In this document: piece after piece, positions 1-6,440 of the stretch
Layout: each line of letters starts with the position of its first letter
Numbering within the stretch: the first letter of the stretch is position 1
Assembly: GCA_012512545.1 (NCBI GenBank)
Contig: JAAZDZ010000196.1
Span: 1 to 7,743 of the forward strand
DNA from: Alcaligenaceae bacterium
GTDB taxonomy: Bacteria; Pseudomonadota; Gammaproteobacteria; Burkholderiales; Burkholderiaceae_B
Direction: 5' to 3'
Length of the DNA: 7,743 bases
The notes under the pieces: model-generated
Seen by the model: only the letters and a program-made list of their open reading frames with translations
Database searches by the model: none
Told to the model about the DNA's origin: nothing
Made by a program: the position numbers and the translations under genes

Positions 1-358
1 CCAATGTATCGCGCGCCGCAGCAGCCTGTTCCGGCGCTACCAGCCCCGCCATGACGTGTACCGCCGCGCAACCGGTAGCGGCGCAGAGTTCGGCGGCCTG
101 CGCGAAATCCCGGCGGAACGCATCTTGCTGGCCGGGCAAGGCGGCCCGCCCCCAGGGAGCGTTTTCGGGATCTTTGGGGGTATTGACCAGAACCAGCTGT
201 AAATCGTTGTCGTTCAGTTGCCCCGCATACCACTGGGGGGGATGGTCGTAGGGAAACTGGATTTCCACCGCCCGAAAACCGTCTTCCCGGGCCGCGGAAA
301 AACAATCTTCCAGCGGAAGCCGGCCATACAGAAGTGTGAGATTGGCAGCGGGGATCAT
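1..358 (-). CDS. hyi: Hydroxypyruvate isomerase family protein (TIM barrel), C-terminus off the left edge
   Basis: The minus strand reads an uninterrupted 119 codons from an ATG at 358-356 to the window edge. The translation begins MIPAANLTLLYG and carries family landmarks: A-V-E-I-Q-F-P-Y-D at residues 30-38, an N-T-P segment at 59-61, A-L-P-G at 73-76 and H-V-M-A-G at 101-105. These match the N-terminal half of the xylose-isomerase-like TIM barrels that include hydroxypyruvate isomerase (hydroxypyruvate to tartronate semialdehyde) and the related 2-oxo-tetronate isomerase OtnI, which are cytosolic enzymes of roughly 260 residues. The metal ligands lie mostly in the missing half, so the substrate cannot be settled. 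The start lies 13 nt after the ispH stop, and I see no clear Shine-Dalgarno sequence, so it is probably translated by coupling as the third gene of the fkpB-ispH operon. No usual partner (glyoxylate carboligase or tartronate semialdehyde reductase) is visible. The family is fairly sure; the exact reaction is not. Confidence 0.8.
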   Translation of the reverse strand, partial: MIPAANLTLLYGRLPLEDCFSAAREDGFRAVEIQFPYDHPPQWYAGQLNDNDLQLVLVNTPKDPENAPWGRAALPGQQDAFRRDFAQAAELCAATGCAAVHVMAGLVAPEQAAAARDTL

Positions 359-371
359 GCTGTGCGGCGTA

Positions 372-1346
372 TCAGGAGGCGTCCTTGAGCTTGCGGGAAA
401 GCTCCCGAGGCAGGGGGAAGTTCACGTTTTCCTGAGCGCCTTCAAGCGTTCGCACGGAAATCGCACCCAGTTCCTTGAGACGATCCAGCACCTGGCTGAC
501 GAGGATTTCGGGCGCCGAGGCACCTGCCGTCACACCCACGCGCTGCACCCCTTCCAGCCAGTGCGGCTCAATCATTTCGGGGCCATCTACCAGGTGAGCC
601 TGAACGCCCATGCGTTCGGCGACTTCGCGCAACCGGTTGGAATTGGAGCTGTTGGCGCTGCCCACCACCAAGACCAGATCGCACTGCGGCGCCATGATTT
701 TGACGGCATCCTGCCGGTTTTGCGTGGCATAGCAGATATCGCTTTTGCGGGGTTCGACGATGCCGGGAAAGCGTTCACGCAGCGCCCTGGCCACCTGAGC
801 GGCATCATCCACCGACAGCGTGGTCTGGGTAACAAACGCCAGATTGGACGGGTCGTTGACCTGCAGCGCGGCAACGTCTTCGGGAGTTTCCACCAGATAC
901 ATGCCGCCATCGGCCTGCCCCAGCGTGCCTTCGACTTCAGGGTGGCCCTTGTGGCCGATCATGATGATTTCACGGCCGGCCGCGCGCATGCGGGAGACTT
1001 CGACGTGTACCTTGGTGACCAGCGGGCAGGTGGCGTCGAATATGCGCAGGCCGCGGCGCTCAGCTTCTTCCTTGACTGCGCGCGACACCCCGTGCGCCGA
1101 AAAGATGACGGTGGCGCCTTCCGGGGCCTCGTCCAGCTCTTCAATAAAAACGGCGCCTTTCTGGCGCAGATCGCTGACCACATAGCGGTTGTGTACGATT
1201 TCGTGGCGCACGTAGATGGGCGCGCCGAAAAGCTCCAGCGCCCGCTCGACAATGTCGATGGCACGATCGACCCCCGCGCAAAAGCCGCGCGGCTGCGCCA
1301 GAACAACCTGCGCGTTGCCGCTTTCAGCTGAGAAACCGGTACTCAT
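372..1346 (-). CDS. ispH: 4-hydroxy-3-methylbut-2-enyl diphosphate reductase (IspH/LytB)
   Basis: This 324-residue protein is the [4Fe-4S] enzyme that makes IPP and DMAPP from HMBPP in the last step of the MEP isoprenoid pathway in the cytosol. The three cluster cysteines are visible: C23 in [12 protein letters not shown]107 in [10 protein letters not shown] and C205 in [11 protein letters not shown]. The active-site segment [11 protein letters not shown] (residues 131-141) holds H135 and E137, matching the proton-relay His and Glu known from E. coli IspH. The diphosphate-binding regions [10 protein letters not shown] (220-229) and TAGASAPE (263-270) are also present, and the length is normal for the family. 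The ATG at 1346-1344 has GGGAG seven bases upstream and shares its A with the TGA of fkpB, implying translational coupling. The gene is complete and shows nothing unusual. Confidence 0.98.
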   Translation of the reverse strand: MSTGFSAESGNAQVVLAQPRGFCAGVDRAIDIVERALELFGAPIYVRHEIVHNRYVVSDLRQKGAVFIEELDEAPEGATVIFSAHGVSRAVKEEAERRGLRIFDATCPLVTKVHVEVSRMRAAGREIIMIGHKGHPEVEGTLGQADGGMYLVETPEDVAALQVNDPSNLAFVTQTTLSVDDAAQVARALRERFPGIVEPRKSDICYATQNRQDAVKIMAPQCDLVLVVGSANSSNSNRLREVAERMGVQAHLVDGPEMIEPHWLEGVQRVGVTAGASAPEILVSQVLDRLKELGAISVRTLEGAQENVNFPLPRELSRKLKDAS

Positions 1347-1822
1347 CAGAGAACTCCCAACAGAGAGACTTCCACCCGCAGGTCGATGCCCGCGAGCGGA
1401 TGGTTGAAATCAAACAGAGCGCGTTCGGCGTCGAGCTCCTTGAGAACGCCTGAGTAGCGGCCGCCATTGGGGGCGGTGAACTCCACCACTTCGCCGGGCG
1501 TGAAGTCGGCAGGATCGGCGGCTTCGGCATTGATCATGCTGCGCGCCACCCACTGCAGGAGTTCGGGGTTGCGATCGCCATACGCCTGTGCGGCAGGCAC
1601 ATCAAAAGAAAAGCGCTCGCCTTCCGCGCGCCCCACCAGGGCGGCTTCCAGCCCCGGCGCCCACTGCCCCATGCCCAACTGCAGCGTGCCGGGGCGGCCG
1701 GTAAAGGTATCAGCAAAGGCCGAACCCGCCGCGGGACCGCTGGCAAGTTCGATGCGATAGTGGAGAGTCAGGTAGGAATCAGGACGGACAAAAACGTTCA
1801 CTGAGTCGGATGAGGAAGTCAA
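1346..1822 (-). CDS. fkpB: FKBP-type peptidyl-prolyl cis-trans isomerase, SlpA/FkpB class
   Basis: This 158-residue protein is a cytosolic peptidyl-prolyl isomerase and probable chaperone of the SlyD-like FKBP branch. The FKBP core appears as V-T/L-L-H-Y-R-I near residue 20, then G-x-x-x-P-G-L-E-x-A-L-x-G at about 52-64, an insert-in-flap region around [11 protein letters not shown] (80-90), and the diagnostic closing motif F-N-H-P-L-A-G at 139-145 followed by the last beta strand. It has no signal peptide and lacks the His/Cys-rich metal tail of SlyD. The preferred start is TTG at 1822-1820, because GGTGG lies about seven bases upstream. A GTG at 1801-1799, giving a protein seven residues shorter, is the alternative and has no visible ribosome-binding site. 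The pairing with ispH just downstream is the same as in E. coli. Family assignment is firm; the start is less so. Confidence 0.93.
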   Translation of the reverse strand: MTSSSDSVNVFVRPDSYLTLHYRIELASGPAAGSAFADTFTGRPGTLQLGMGQWAPGLEAALVGRAEGERFSFDVPAAQAYGDRNPELLQWVARSMINAEAADPADFTPGEVVEFTAPNGGRYSGVLKELDAERALFDFNHPLAGIDLRVEVSLLGVL

Positions 1823-1870
1823 AATCTGCCACCGTAGAGGTTTGATGAACCCTTCTATTTTAGAGCCTTT
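1823..1870. promoter_or_regulatory. Short divergent promoter region between fkpB and radC
   Basis: Only 48 bp separate the two divergent starts, so promoters for both the fkpB-ispH-hyi operon and radC must lie in or around it. The AT-rich stretch at 1853-1862 is the only promoter-like patch: read leftward it gives TAAAAT (1862-1857), and read rightward TATTTT (1856-1861). No good -35 partner is visible at normal spacing in either direction. radC also lacks a clear Shine-Dalgarno sequence. The assignment is inferred mainly from the gene layout. Confidence 0.4.
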
Positions 1871-2554
1871 ATGAATGCACTCCTACCACCGCCCCCAAAC
1901 CGCTCTGAACAGCCCCGCGAACGCCTGCTGGCCCACGGCCCCCAGGTGCTGACTTCCGCCGAACTGCTGGCCGTGATTCTGCGCACCGGTATCAAGGGCT
2001 GCGGAGTGGTCGAACTCAGCCACAGATTGATTCAGCACTGCGGCGGCCTGCGAGGTCTGCTGGCTGCCGACGCCGCCACTTTGCTGACCTTGCCCGGGCT
2101 GGGCCAGGCCAAGACCTGCGAGATTCTGGCTATCAGCGAGCTGAGCCGACGTGCCCTGGAAGAGGAACTGCGGGTTGGCGAAACCCTGAGCCAGCCAGCG
2201 CGCGTCAAGCAGTACTGCCTTGCCCTGCTGGCACATCTGGATATTGAGCATTGCGTAGCGCTCTACCTGGACAGCCGCTTCCGCCTGATCGCCTGCGAGG
2301 AGATTTCCCGTGGCACGCTGAGTCAGTCATCGGTATACCCTCGTGAAGTGATCAAAGCCGCATTGCGGCACCACGCTGCCGCTCTCATCATGGCGCATAA
2401 TCACCCTTCGGGCGTGGCCGAGCCCAGCCAGGCGGATCTTGCGCTCACCCATCACCTGAGCAAAGCGCTGTCCCTGGTGGATGTGCGACTGCTGGATCAT
2501 CTGATTGTGGCGCGCAACACCGTGGTTTCGCTGGCCGAACAGGGGGTTTTGTAG
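1871..2554 (+). CDS. radC: RadC family protein (UPF0758, JAB/MPN fold)
   Basis: This complete 227-residue protein has the two-part RadC architecture. The N-terminal part holds a helix-hairpin-helix-like segment (L-P-G-L-G-Q-A-K at 74-81). The C-terminal JAB/MPN domain holds the metal signature H-x-H-P-S-G-x-x-x-P-S-x-x-D, with H176, H178, S186 and D189. The strand with E-E-I-S-R-G-T-L (143-150) is the usual conserved acidic segment before it. Early E. coli work tied radC to DNA repair, but that link was later attributed to another locus, so the cellular role is unresolved. The fold suggests a metal-dependent hydrolase, and some relatives sit near phage-defence or competence genes. The start is the first ATG, with TAG at 2552-2554. 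Here it is followed by rpmE2 rather than directly by rpmB-rpmG. Confidence 0.96.
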   Translation: MNALLPPPPNRSEQPRERLLAHGPQVLTSAELLAVILRTGIKGCGVVELSHRLIQHCGGLRGLLAADAATLLTLPGLGQAKTCEILAISELSRRALEEELRVGETLSQPARVKQYCLALLAHLDIEHCVALYLDSRFRLIACEEISRGTLSQSSVYPREVIKAALRHHAAALIMAHNHPSGVAEPSQADLALTHHLSKALSLVDVRLLDHLIVARNTVVSLAEQGVL

Positions 2555-2628
2555 GCAAAGTGCCACATTCTTCCTGCCTGTCTTCCTTTCGCATGGGTGC
2601 ATGTGTGCACAAGCGCCTGCATTCTGTG

Positions 2629-2656
2629 TTCAAACAATCTCATTAAATGCTAGAAT
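2629..2656 (+). promoter_or_regulatory. Probable sigma-70 promoter of rpmE2 with extended -10
   Basis: TTCAAA (2629-2634) is followed after 16 bp by TAGAAT (2651-2656). A TG dinucleotide at 2648-2649 gives the extended -10 pattern TGCTAGAAT. Transcription would start near 2663 and leave a leader of about 100 nt before the rpmE2 ATG. It is the best promoter match in the 209-bp radC-rpmE2 gap. Confidence 0.6.
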
Positions 2657-2763
2657 CACGAGTTACCTACGGACACGTTGCTGCAAGCATAGTGGCTTGG
2701 TTTTCAAGTTAAGCCCGGGCCCCTTGTGGCTGGCGACCCAAATAATCCACGACAGGAATCGAT

Positions 2764-3027
2764 ATGAAAGAAGGCATCCACCCTGAATACCGCGAAGTGG
2801 TGTTCCTGGACCAACAAACCGGCTCGAAATTCATCACCCGCTCCACGGTGAACACTCGCGAAACCATTGAACACGAAGGTCAGACCTACCCGCTGTTCAA
2901 GTGTGATGTCACCTCCGAGTCGCATCCCTTCTACACTGGCGCGCAAACCCGCATCGTCGAAACCGGCCGCGTCGAGAAGTTCCGCGCCCGTTTCGCCCGC
3001 ACCATGGGCACCCGCAGCGCCTCGTAA
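2764..3027 (+). CDS. rpmE2: 50S ribosomal protein bL31, type B (zinc-independent)
   Basis: This 87-residue protein is bL31, a component of the large subunit that bridges it to the small-subunit head. It is the type-B form: M-K-E-G-I-H-P-E-Y at the start, the longer central segment around residues 17-43, and [13 protein letters not shown] at 47-59. The only Cys is C47; the CxxC zinc ligands of type A are absent. AGGAA at 2754-2758 gives a good ribosome-binding site for the ATG. It is a single-gene unit, with a promoter at 2629-2656 and an intrinsic terminator 25 nt after the stop. In some bacteria this paralogue is Zur-controlled and used under zinc starvation. I see no recognisable Zur box here, and in several betaproteobacteria it is the sole bL31. 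Confidence 0.97.
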   Translation: MKEGIHPEYREVVFLDQQTGSKFITRSTVNTRETIEHEGQTYPLFKCDVTSESHPFYTGAQTRIVETGRVEKFRARFARTMGTRSAS

Positions 3028-3052
3028 ACAGCACTGCAACGCTGTTTTCCAG

Positions 3053-3080
3053 AAAAGCAGCCTGCGGGCTGCTTTTTTTT
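3053..3080 (+). terminator. Intrinsic terminator of rpmE2
   Basis: AAAAGCAGCC (3053-3062) pairs perfectly with GGCTGCTTTT (3067-3076) around a four-base loop TGCG. The T tract runs on to 3080. A 10-bp stem with eight consecutive Ts is a textbook Rho-independent terminator. The A tract on the left arm means it could also work leftward, though no leftward gene ends here. Confidence 0.95.
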
Positions 3081-3116
3081 GCCCCGGCGCCAGGCGTGCC
3101 CGCCCGCACTCCTGCC

Positions 3117-3122
3117 TATAAT
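3117..3122 (+). promoter_or_regulatory. TATAAT -10 box for the membrane glycosyltransferase gene
   Basis: A perfect TATAAT sits 37 bp beyond the rpmE2 terminator. No good -35 hexamer is seen at 16-18 bp (the sequence there is GC-rich, around GCGTGC at 3094-3099), so it may be weak or activator-dependent. Transcription would start near 3129, leaving a leader of about 92 nt. The box overlaps a TTG that could otherwise extend the following frame, which argues against that upstream start. Confidence 0.5.
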
Positions 3123-3177
3123 TGAACCGTCGCTGCCCTGGCAGGAGCCGGTTCATTCCGCGCCGCTGTCCCGGCCC

Positions 3178-3200
3178 CTGGTGTCCTGTTAAGACACTGG
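3178..3200 (+). other. Leader hairpin just before the glycosyltransferase start
   Basis: CTGGTGTC (3178-3185) can pair with GACACTGG (3193-3200) around a seven-base loop, using two G-U wobbles. Its core GTGTC/GACAC is exact. It ends 20 nt before the ATG and is followed by only three Ts, so it is not a convincing terminator. A second small stem, CTGGC/GCCGG, lies upstream in the same leader. Any role in translation control is inference. Confidence 0.35.
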
Positions 3201-3220
3201 TTTCAATCGCCCACACGAAG

Positions 3221-4966
3221 ATGGATTCCCGTTCCACACCAGCCCGCCTGACCGAGACGGCGACCGTCAAACTGTCCCGGCCTTTTCTACTGCTGATCAC
3301 CGCCCTCTATATCCTGGCGGGTCTGTTCTTTCGCGACCCCTGGAAGACCGACGATGTGGTCGGGCTGGCCACCATGATGAGCGCCCTGGCCGACTCCTCT
3401 GGCGCCGCCCTGCTGGCTCCACAAATAGGCGTGCTGGCCCACGCTCAGGACGGGCCTCTGGTCACCTGGGTGGGCGCCCTGGCCATCTGGCTGTTCGCCC
3501 CCCTGTTTGAACTCTTCATTTCTGCACCTGACAGTCTCATTATCGCGTCGCGCCTGCCGAACCTGCTGTGGTTCGGCATGATGGTGGCATCGGTCTGGTA
3601 TGGCAGTTATCTGCTGGGCAGGCGACCCGAGCCCCAGCCGCTGAAACTGCCTTTCGGCGGCGAACCCGGCGTCAAGGATTACGGCCGCATGATTGCCGAT
3701 GCCGCACTGCTGCTCATTCTGGCCACCGTCGGCATTGTCTGGCGCATGCATGAAACCTCGGAAGTCCCCGCCATCATCGCCTTCCAGGCGCTGGCCTTTT
3801 ATGCAGTCGCCCGCACCATTGACCGCCCGCTGTCAGGCGCCATCACGCTGGGCGTTGCCCTGGGCGCCGCCTTTCTGACACGCGGCTGGATCGGCGCCCT
3901 GCCCATCATTCTGGCTGCGGTATTCGCCTTTCATCCGCGCGGCGCCCTCTGGCCGCGCCGCAACTGGCTGCTGTTGAGCGCCGCCATCGCCGTGGCCATC
4001 GGCCTGGCCTGGTGGCTGCCCTTGAAAGCACAAGCCCCCTATTGGGCGCAATCCTGGTGGCTGTGGAACAGCCAGTCCTTCGGACTGCCTCAGCCCGCCG
4101 TCATTCTGAGCCTGCTGCGCGACCTGCCATGGTTTCTGTGGCCCACATGGCCCTTCGCCCTGCTGGCGCTCTGGAACTGGCGCAGCTGGATTGCCGCTCC
4201 CCATATCTGGGTGCCGCTGATGTTCATGGCCTGGCCCTTGATCACGATGCTCTTTCTGGCAGATGTCTTTGAACCGGAATATGCCCTGATGGCCGTGCCC
4301 GCAGCCATTCTCGCCGCTTTCTCGTTTCCCACCCTGCGCCGGGGCGTCATCAATTCCATCGACTGGTTTGCCATCATGTGTTTCTCGCTCACCGCCGCCA
4401 CCGTCTGGCTGGGCTGGTTTGCGTTGCAGACAGGCTGGCCCGCGCAGCTTCATCACAACATCACCCGCCTGATACACGGCTATGACATCTATGTTTCCTG
4501 GCTGGCCGTAAGCATTGCGCTTGTCGGCACCCTGGCCTGGGCGGCGCTGGTGCGCTGGCGTATATACAACCGGCCTGCTGCCCTGCTGCGGGGCACGGTA
4601 CTGTCCGCCGGGGGCCTGATCACCACCTGGCTGTTGCTGGTAACGCTGTGGATGCCTGTGCTGGATTACGCCAGAAGCTATCGCGGAGTGTCGGCCGAAC
4701 TGGCTCAGGAGCTGGACAAGCACGGCCAGGACAAAACATGCCTGCGCGCGCTCGGCCTGGGCACCGGCCAGCGCGCCTCTCTCCTGGTATTCAACAACAT
4801 CAATTTCAGCTACGACTCGCAATGCCGGCTGGTTTTGCAACAGACCACCCAGCGGGCGCTCCGGGAAGGCCGTGTCGGGTTTTCTGATTCAGCTGAAGTC
4901 CTGTGGCAGGGCGGCCGCGCCGCCGATCGCGATGAGGTATTCCGCCTGCTGCGCATCAAGCGCTGA
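3221..4966 (+). CDS. Multi-spanning membrane protein, ArnT/GT39-like (GT-C) glycosyltransferase
   Basis: This 581-residue integral membrane protein has about 12-13 hydrophobic helices. The first is at about 21-37; others cluster at 81-130, 158-175, 182-240, 249-268, 292-400 and 425-480. A soluble tail of about 100 residues follows. The layout fits GT-C transferases that use a polyprenyl-phosphate sugar donor on the periplasmic side. It has an acidic pair, D44-D45, in the first outer loop where ArnT-type enzymes carry catalytic acids. It also has D-G-P-L-V-T-W (77-83) resembling the family's P-P-L-x-Y-W, R-L-P-N (111-114), L-T-R-G (219-222) and E-P-E-Y-A-L (351-356). Donor and acceptor cannot be read. 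The ATG is preferred over an in-frame TTG at 3122 because the TTG lies inside the -10 box, although the ribosome-binding site is weak. It is convergent with cfa. Modification of lipid A or another envelope glycan is possible but unproven. Confidence 0.8.
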   Translation: MDSRSTPARLTETATVKLSRPFLLLITALYILAGLFFRDPWKTDDVVGLATMMSALADSSGAALLAPQIGVLAHAQDGPLVTWVGALAIWLFAPLFELFISAPDSLIIASRLPNLLWFGMMVASVWYGSYLLGRRPEPQPLKLPFGGEPGVKDYGRMIADAALLLILATVGIVWRMHETSEVPAIIAFQALAFYAVARTIDRPLSGAITLGVALGAAFLTRGWIGALPIILAAVFAFHPRGALWPRRNWLLLSAAIAVAIGLAWWLPLKAQAPYWAQSWWLWNSQSFGLPQPAVILSLLRDLPWFLWPTWPFALLALWNWRSWIAAPHIWVPLMFMAWPLITMLFLADVFEPEYALMAVPAAILAAFSFPTLRRGVINSIDWFAIMCFSLTAATVWLGWFALQTGWPAQLHHNITRLIHGYDIYVSWLAVSIALVGTLAWAALVRWRIYNRPAALLRGTVLSAGGLITTWLLLVTLWMPVLDYARSYRGVSAELAQELDKHGQDKTCLRALGLGTGQRASLLVFNNINFSYDSQCRLVLQQTTQRALREGRVGFSDSAEVLWQGGRAADRDEVFRLLRIKR

Positions 4967-4967
4967 G

Positions 4968-4987
4968 TGCGGGCAGGCAAGCCCGCA
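4968..4987. terminator. Hairpin between convergent genes, possible two-way terminator
   Basis: TGCGGGC (4968-4974) pairs exactly with GCCCGCA (4981-4987) around a six-base loop in the 27-bp gap between the glycosyltransferase and cfa stops. It has no T tract on either side, so a standard intrinsic terminator is not supported. It may act as a 3'-end barrier for both transcripts. Confidence 0.45.
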
Positions 4988-4993
4988 ACAGCG

Positions 4994-6271
4994 TCAGCCC
5001 CTGGCGCGGCCCGCATAGATGTAATCGCGGCGCCAAGGGTAACCTTGCTCTGCCTGCTCACCCCGAGAGGAAAGCTCGTCGCCCTGCCAGCCTTGACGGT
5101 GCTGCGCCAGAACCTGGTGCAGGCCGATCCAGCCATGCTCGAACCCCATGGCGCAACCCGCCAGATACATGCGGTAGGCACGGATCGAACGTTCGCCATT
5201 TTCGTCGCTCAATGTGGCGCGCGCGGCATCCAGCTGCGACTCAAGGCTGTCGCTCCACGCCCAGAGCGTGCGGGCGTAATGCGGCCTGAGGTTTTCAATA
5301 TCGAGGTCTTCCAGCCCGCCTTCCGTCATGGAATGCAGCACATTGCTGATGTGCGTGAGCTCGCCGCCCGGGAAGATGTATTTGCCGATGAATTCGCCCA
5401 TGCCTGCGCCAAGCTGGTGGTTGTCCACCCCGCCCGCCGTAATGCCGTGATTCATGATCAGACCGCCAGGGCGCAGCAAACGCCGCAGCTTGGAGAAGTA
5501 ATCCACCAGTTGGGCGCGGCCCACATGCTCGAACATGCCAACGGAAGCAATTTTGTCGTAAGGGCGGTTTTCGTCGAGTTTGCGGTAGTCCAGCAATTCC
5601 ATGCGCACGCGCCCGCCCAGACCCTTTTCTTCTATAAGGCGGTTCACATGGGCGTGCTGGTTATGGGAAAGCGTAATGCCGGTGGCATCCACACCGTAGT
5701 GTTCGGCCGCCCAGAGCAGCAAGCCGCCCCAGCCTGCCCCGATATCCAGAAAGCGTTCTCCCGGCTGCAGCCGCAGCTTGCGGCAGATGTGATCCAGCTT
5801 GGCTTCCTGAGCCTGCGCCAGTGTCATGTCGTCTTCGCGATAGTAGGCGCAGGAATAGACCCGGCGCGGGTCCAGCCATAAAGCATAGAAATCGTCGGAC
5901 AGATCGTAGTGAAACTGGATCTGCCTGGCGTCGCGCTCGATGCTGTGCCGCCACACCGACACCAGACGGCCTATCAGGCTGGTGAACATGCCGGCGCGCG
6001 CAGCGTCAACAGGCGATTGCGGCAGAATGGCCGCCGCCACCCTCATGAGATCGCGCATCGAGCCTTCGACCTCGAATTTTCCTTCTACGTAATCTTCACC
6101 CATGGCGCCGACCTGCCCGGCAGCCAGATGGGCCAGCGTGCTGGTTTCGCGTATAGTGAGATGCACTGCCGCATCAGCGGCCCCCAATGTGTTCCCGTCT
6201 GGCAACGTCAGCCGCACAGGCAACGGAAGAGATTCCAATTTGTTTTCAACTGCAGACAAAATCGAACTCAA
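4994..6271 (-). CDS. cfa: Cyclopropane-fatty-acyl-phospholipid synthase
   Basis: This SAM-dependent enzyme adds a methylene group across the cis double bond of phospholipid acyl chains at the cytoplasmic membrane face, usually in stationary phase or under acid stress. From the chosen start it is 425 residues. It shows the substrate motif H-Y-D-L-S-D-D-F-Y (121-129), Y-S-C-A-Y-Y with C141, SAM motif I L-D-I-G-A-G-W-G-G (176-184), M-F-E-H-V-G with E248, N-H-G with H275, F-P-G-G-E-L (301-306) and a tyrosine (Y332) in R-P-H-Y-A-R-T. These match the bicarbonate and active-site residues known in E. coli Cfa. The TTG at 6271-6269 is chosen because AGGAGG lies five bases upstream. ATGs at 6367 and 6334 would extend the protein by 32 or 21 residues but lack such a site. 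The N-terminal extra length over E. coli (382 residues) is common in this clade. It is convergent with the glycosyltransferase and divergent from rpmB. Confidence 0.96.
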   Translation of the reverse strand: MSSILSAVENKLESLPLPVRLTLPDGNTLGAADAAVHLTIRETSTLAHLAAGQVGAMGEDYVEGKFEVEGSMRDLMRVAAAILPQSPVDAARAGMFTSLIGRLVSVWRHSIERDARQIQFHYDLSDDFYALWLDPRRVYSCAYYREDDMTLAQAQEAKLDHICRKLRLQPGERFLDIGAGWGGLLLWAAEHYGVDATGITLSHNQHAHVNRLIEEKGLGGRVRMELLDYRKLDENRPYDKIASVGMFEHVGRAQLVDYFSKLRRLLRPGGLIMNHGITAGGVDNHQLGAGMGEFIGKYIFPGGELTHISNVLHSMTEGGLEDLDIENLRPHYARTLWAWSDSLESQLDAARATLSDENGERSIRAYRMYLAGCAMGFEHGWIGLHQVLAQHRQGWQGDELSSRGEQAEQGYPWRRDYIYAGRARG

Positions 6272-6276
6272 AACAG

Positions 6277-6282
6277 CCTCCT
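6277..6282 (-). promoter_or_regulatory. Consensus ribosome-binding site that sets the cfa start
   Basis: The minus strand reads AGGAGG here, five bases before the TTG at 6271-6269. It would lie inside the coding frame if either upstream ATG (6367 or 6334) were used, so it is the main argument for the TTG start. Confidence 0.75.
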
Positions 6283-6334
6283 GAATGAACTGTGGTGAAA
6301 CATGAAGATCATGGGGGGAGAACGCCGTCACCAT

Positions 6335-6402
6335 GATACCTGCAGAAAATCGCCCAAAACGTTGCATTCTGTTTCACATATCAGGCAAGCCCTGCAGGTA
6401 TC
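6335..6402. repeat. Exact 11-bp inverted repeat upstream of cfa
   Basis: GATACCTGCAG (6335-6345) and CTGCAGGTATC (6392-6402) are exact reverse complements separated by 46 bp, with centres 57 bp apart. They lie in the cfa-rpmB divergent gap, about 64-131 bp upstream of the cfa start. They could be paired operator sites or the two arms of a long-loop stem in the cfa leader. The function is not known. Confidence 0.6.
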
Positions 6403-6440
6403 CGGGCGTGGCAATTTAGTTGCATAATCCACCACTCGCC

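Noticed and set aside
336..1331. 331-codon plus-strand open frame opposite ispH
   Set aside because: It is exactly antisense to a clear ispH gene. Long antisense frames are expected in GC-rich coding DNA, and the translation resembles no family.
2597..2610. GTGCA/TGCAC hairpin after radC as a terminator
   Set aside because: The stem is only 5 bp with a 4-base loop and no T tract follows, so termination is not supported.
3122..3220. 33-codon N-terminal extension of the glycosyltransferase from TTG 3122
   Set aside because: The TTG overlaps the TATAAT box, so it would not be in the transcript. The extension is rich in Arg, Pro and Cys, unlike a membrane-protein N-terminus.
3833..4840. 335-codon minus-strand open frame opposite the glycosyltransferase
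   Set aside because: It is rich in Gln, Gly and Pro from reverse-reading hydrophobic codons, with no recognisable domain and no ribosome-binding site. It is a shadow frame.
4967..5881. 304-codon plus-strand frame starting with GTG right after the glycosyltransferase stop
   Set aside because: The abutting start is tempting as a coupled gene, but the frame lies almost wholly antisense to cfa, whose motifs are unmistakable, and the translation looks like no known protein.
6301..6313. Small palindrome CATGA-AGA-TCATG upstream of cfa
   Set aside because: The five-base arms contain common CATG/TGA strings and are easily found by chance. Nothing else supports a site.
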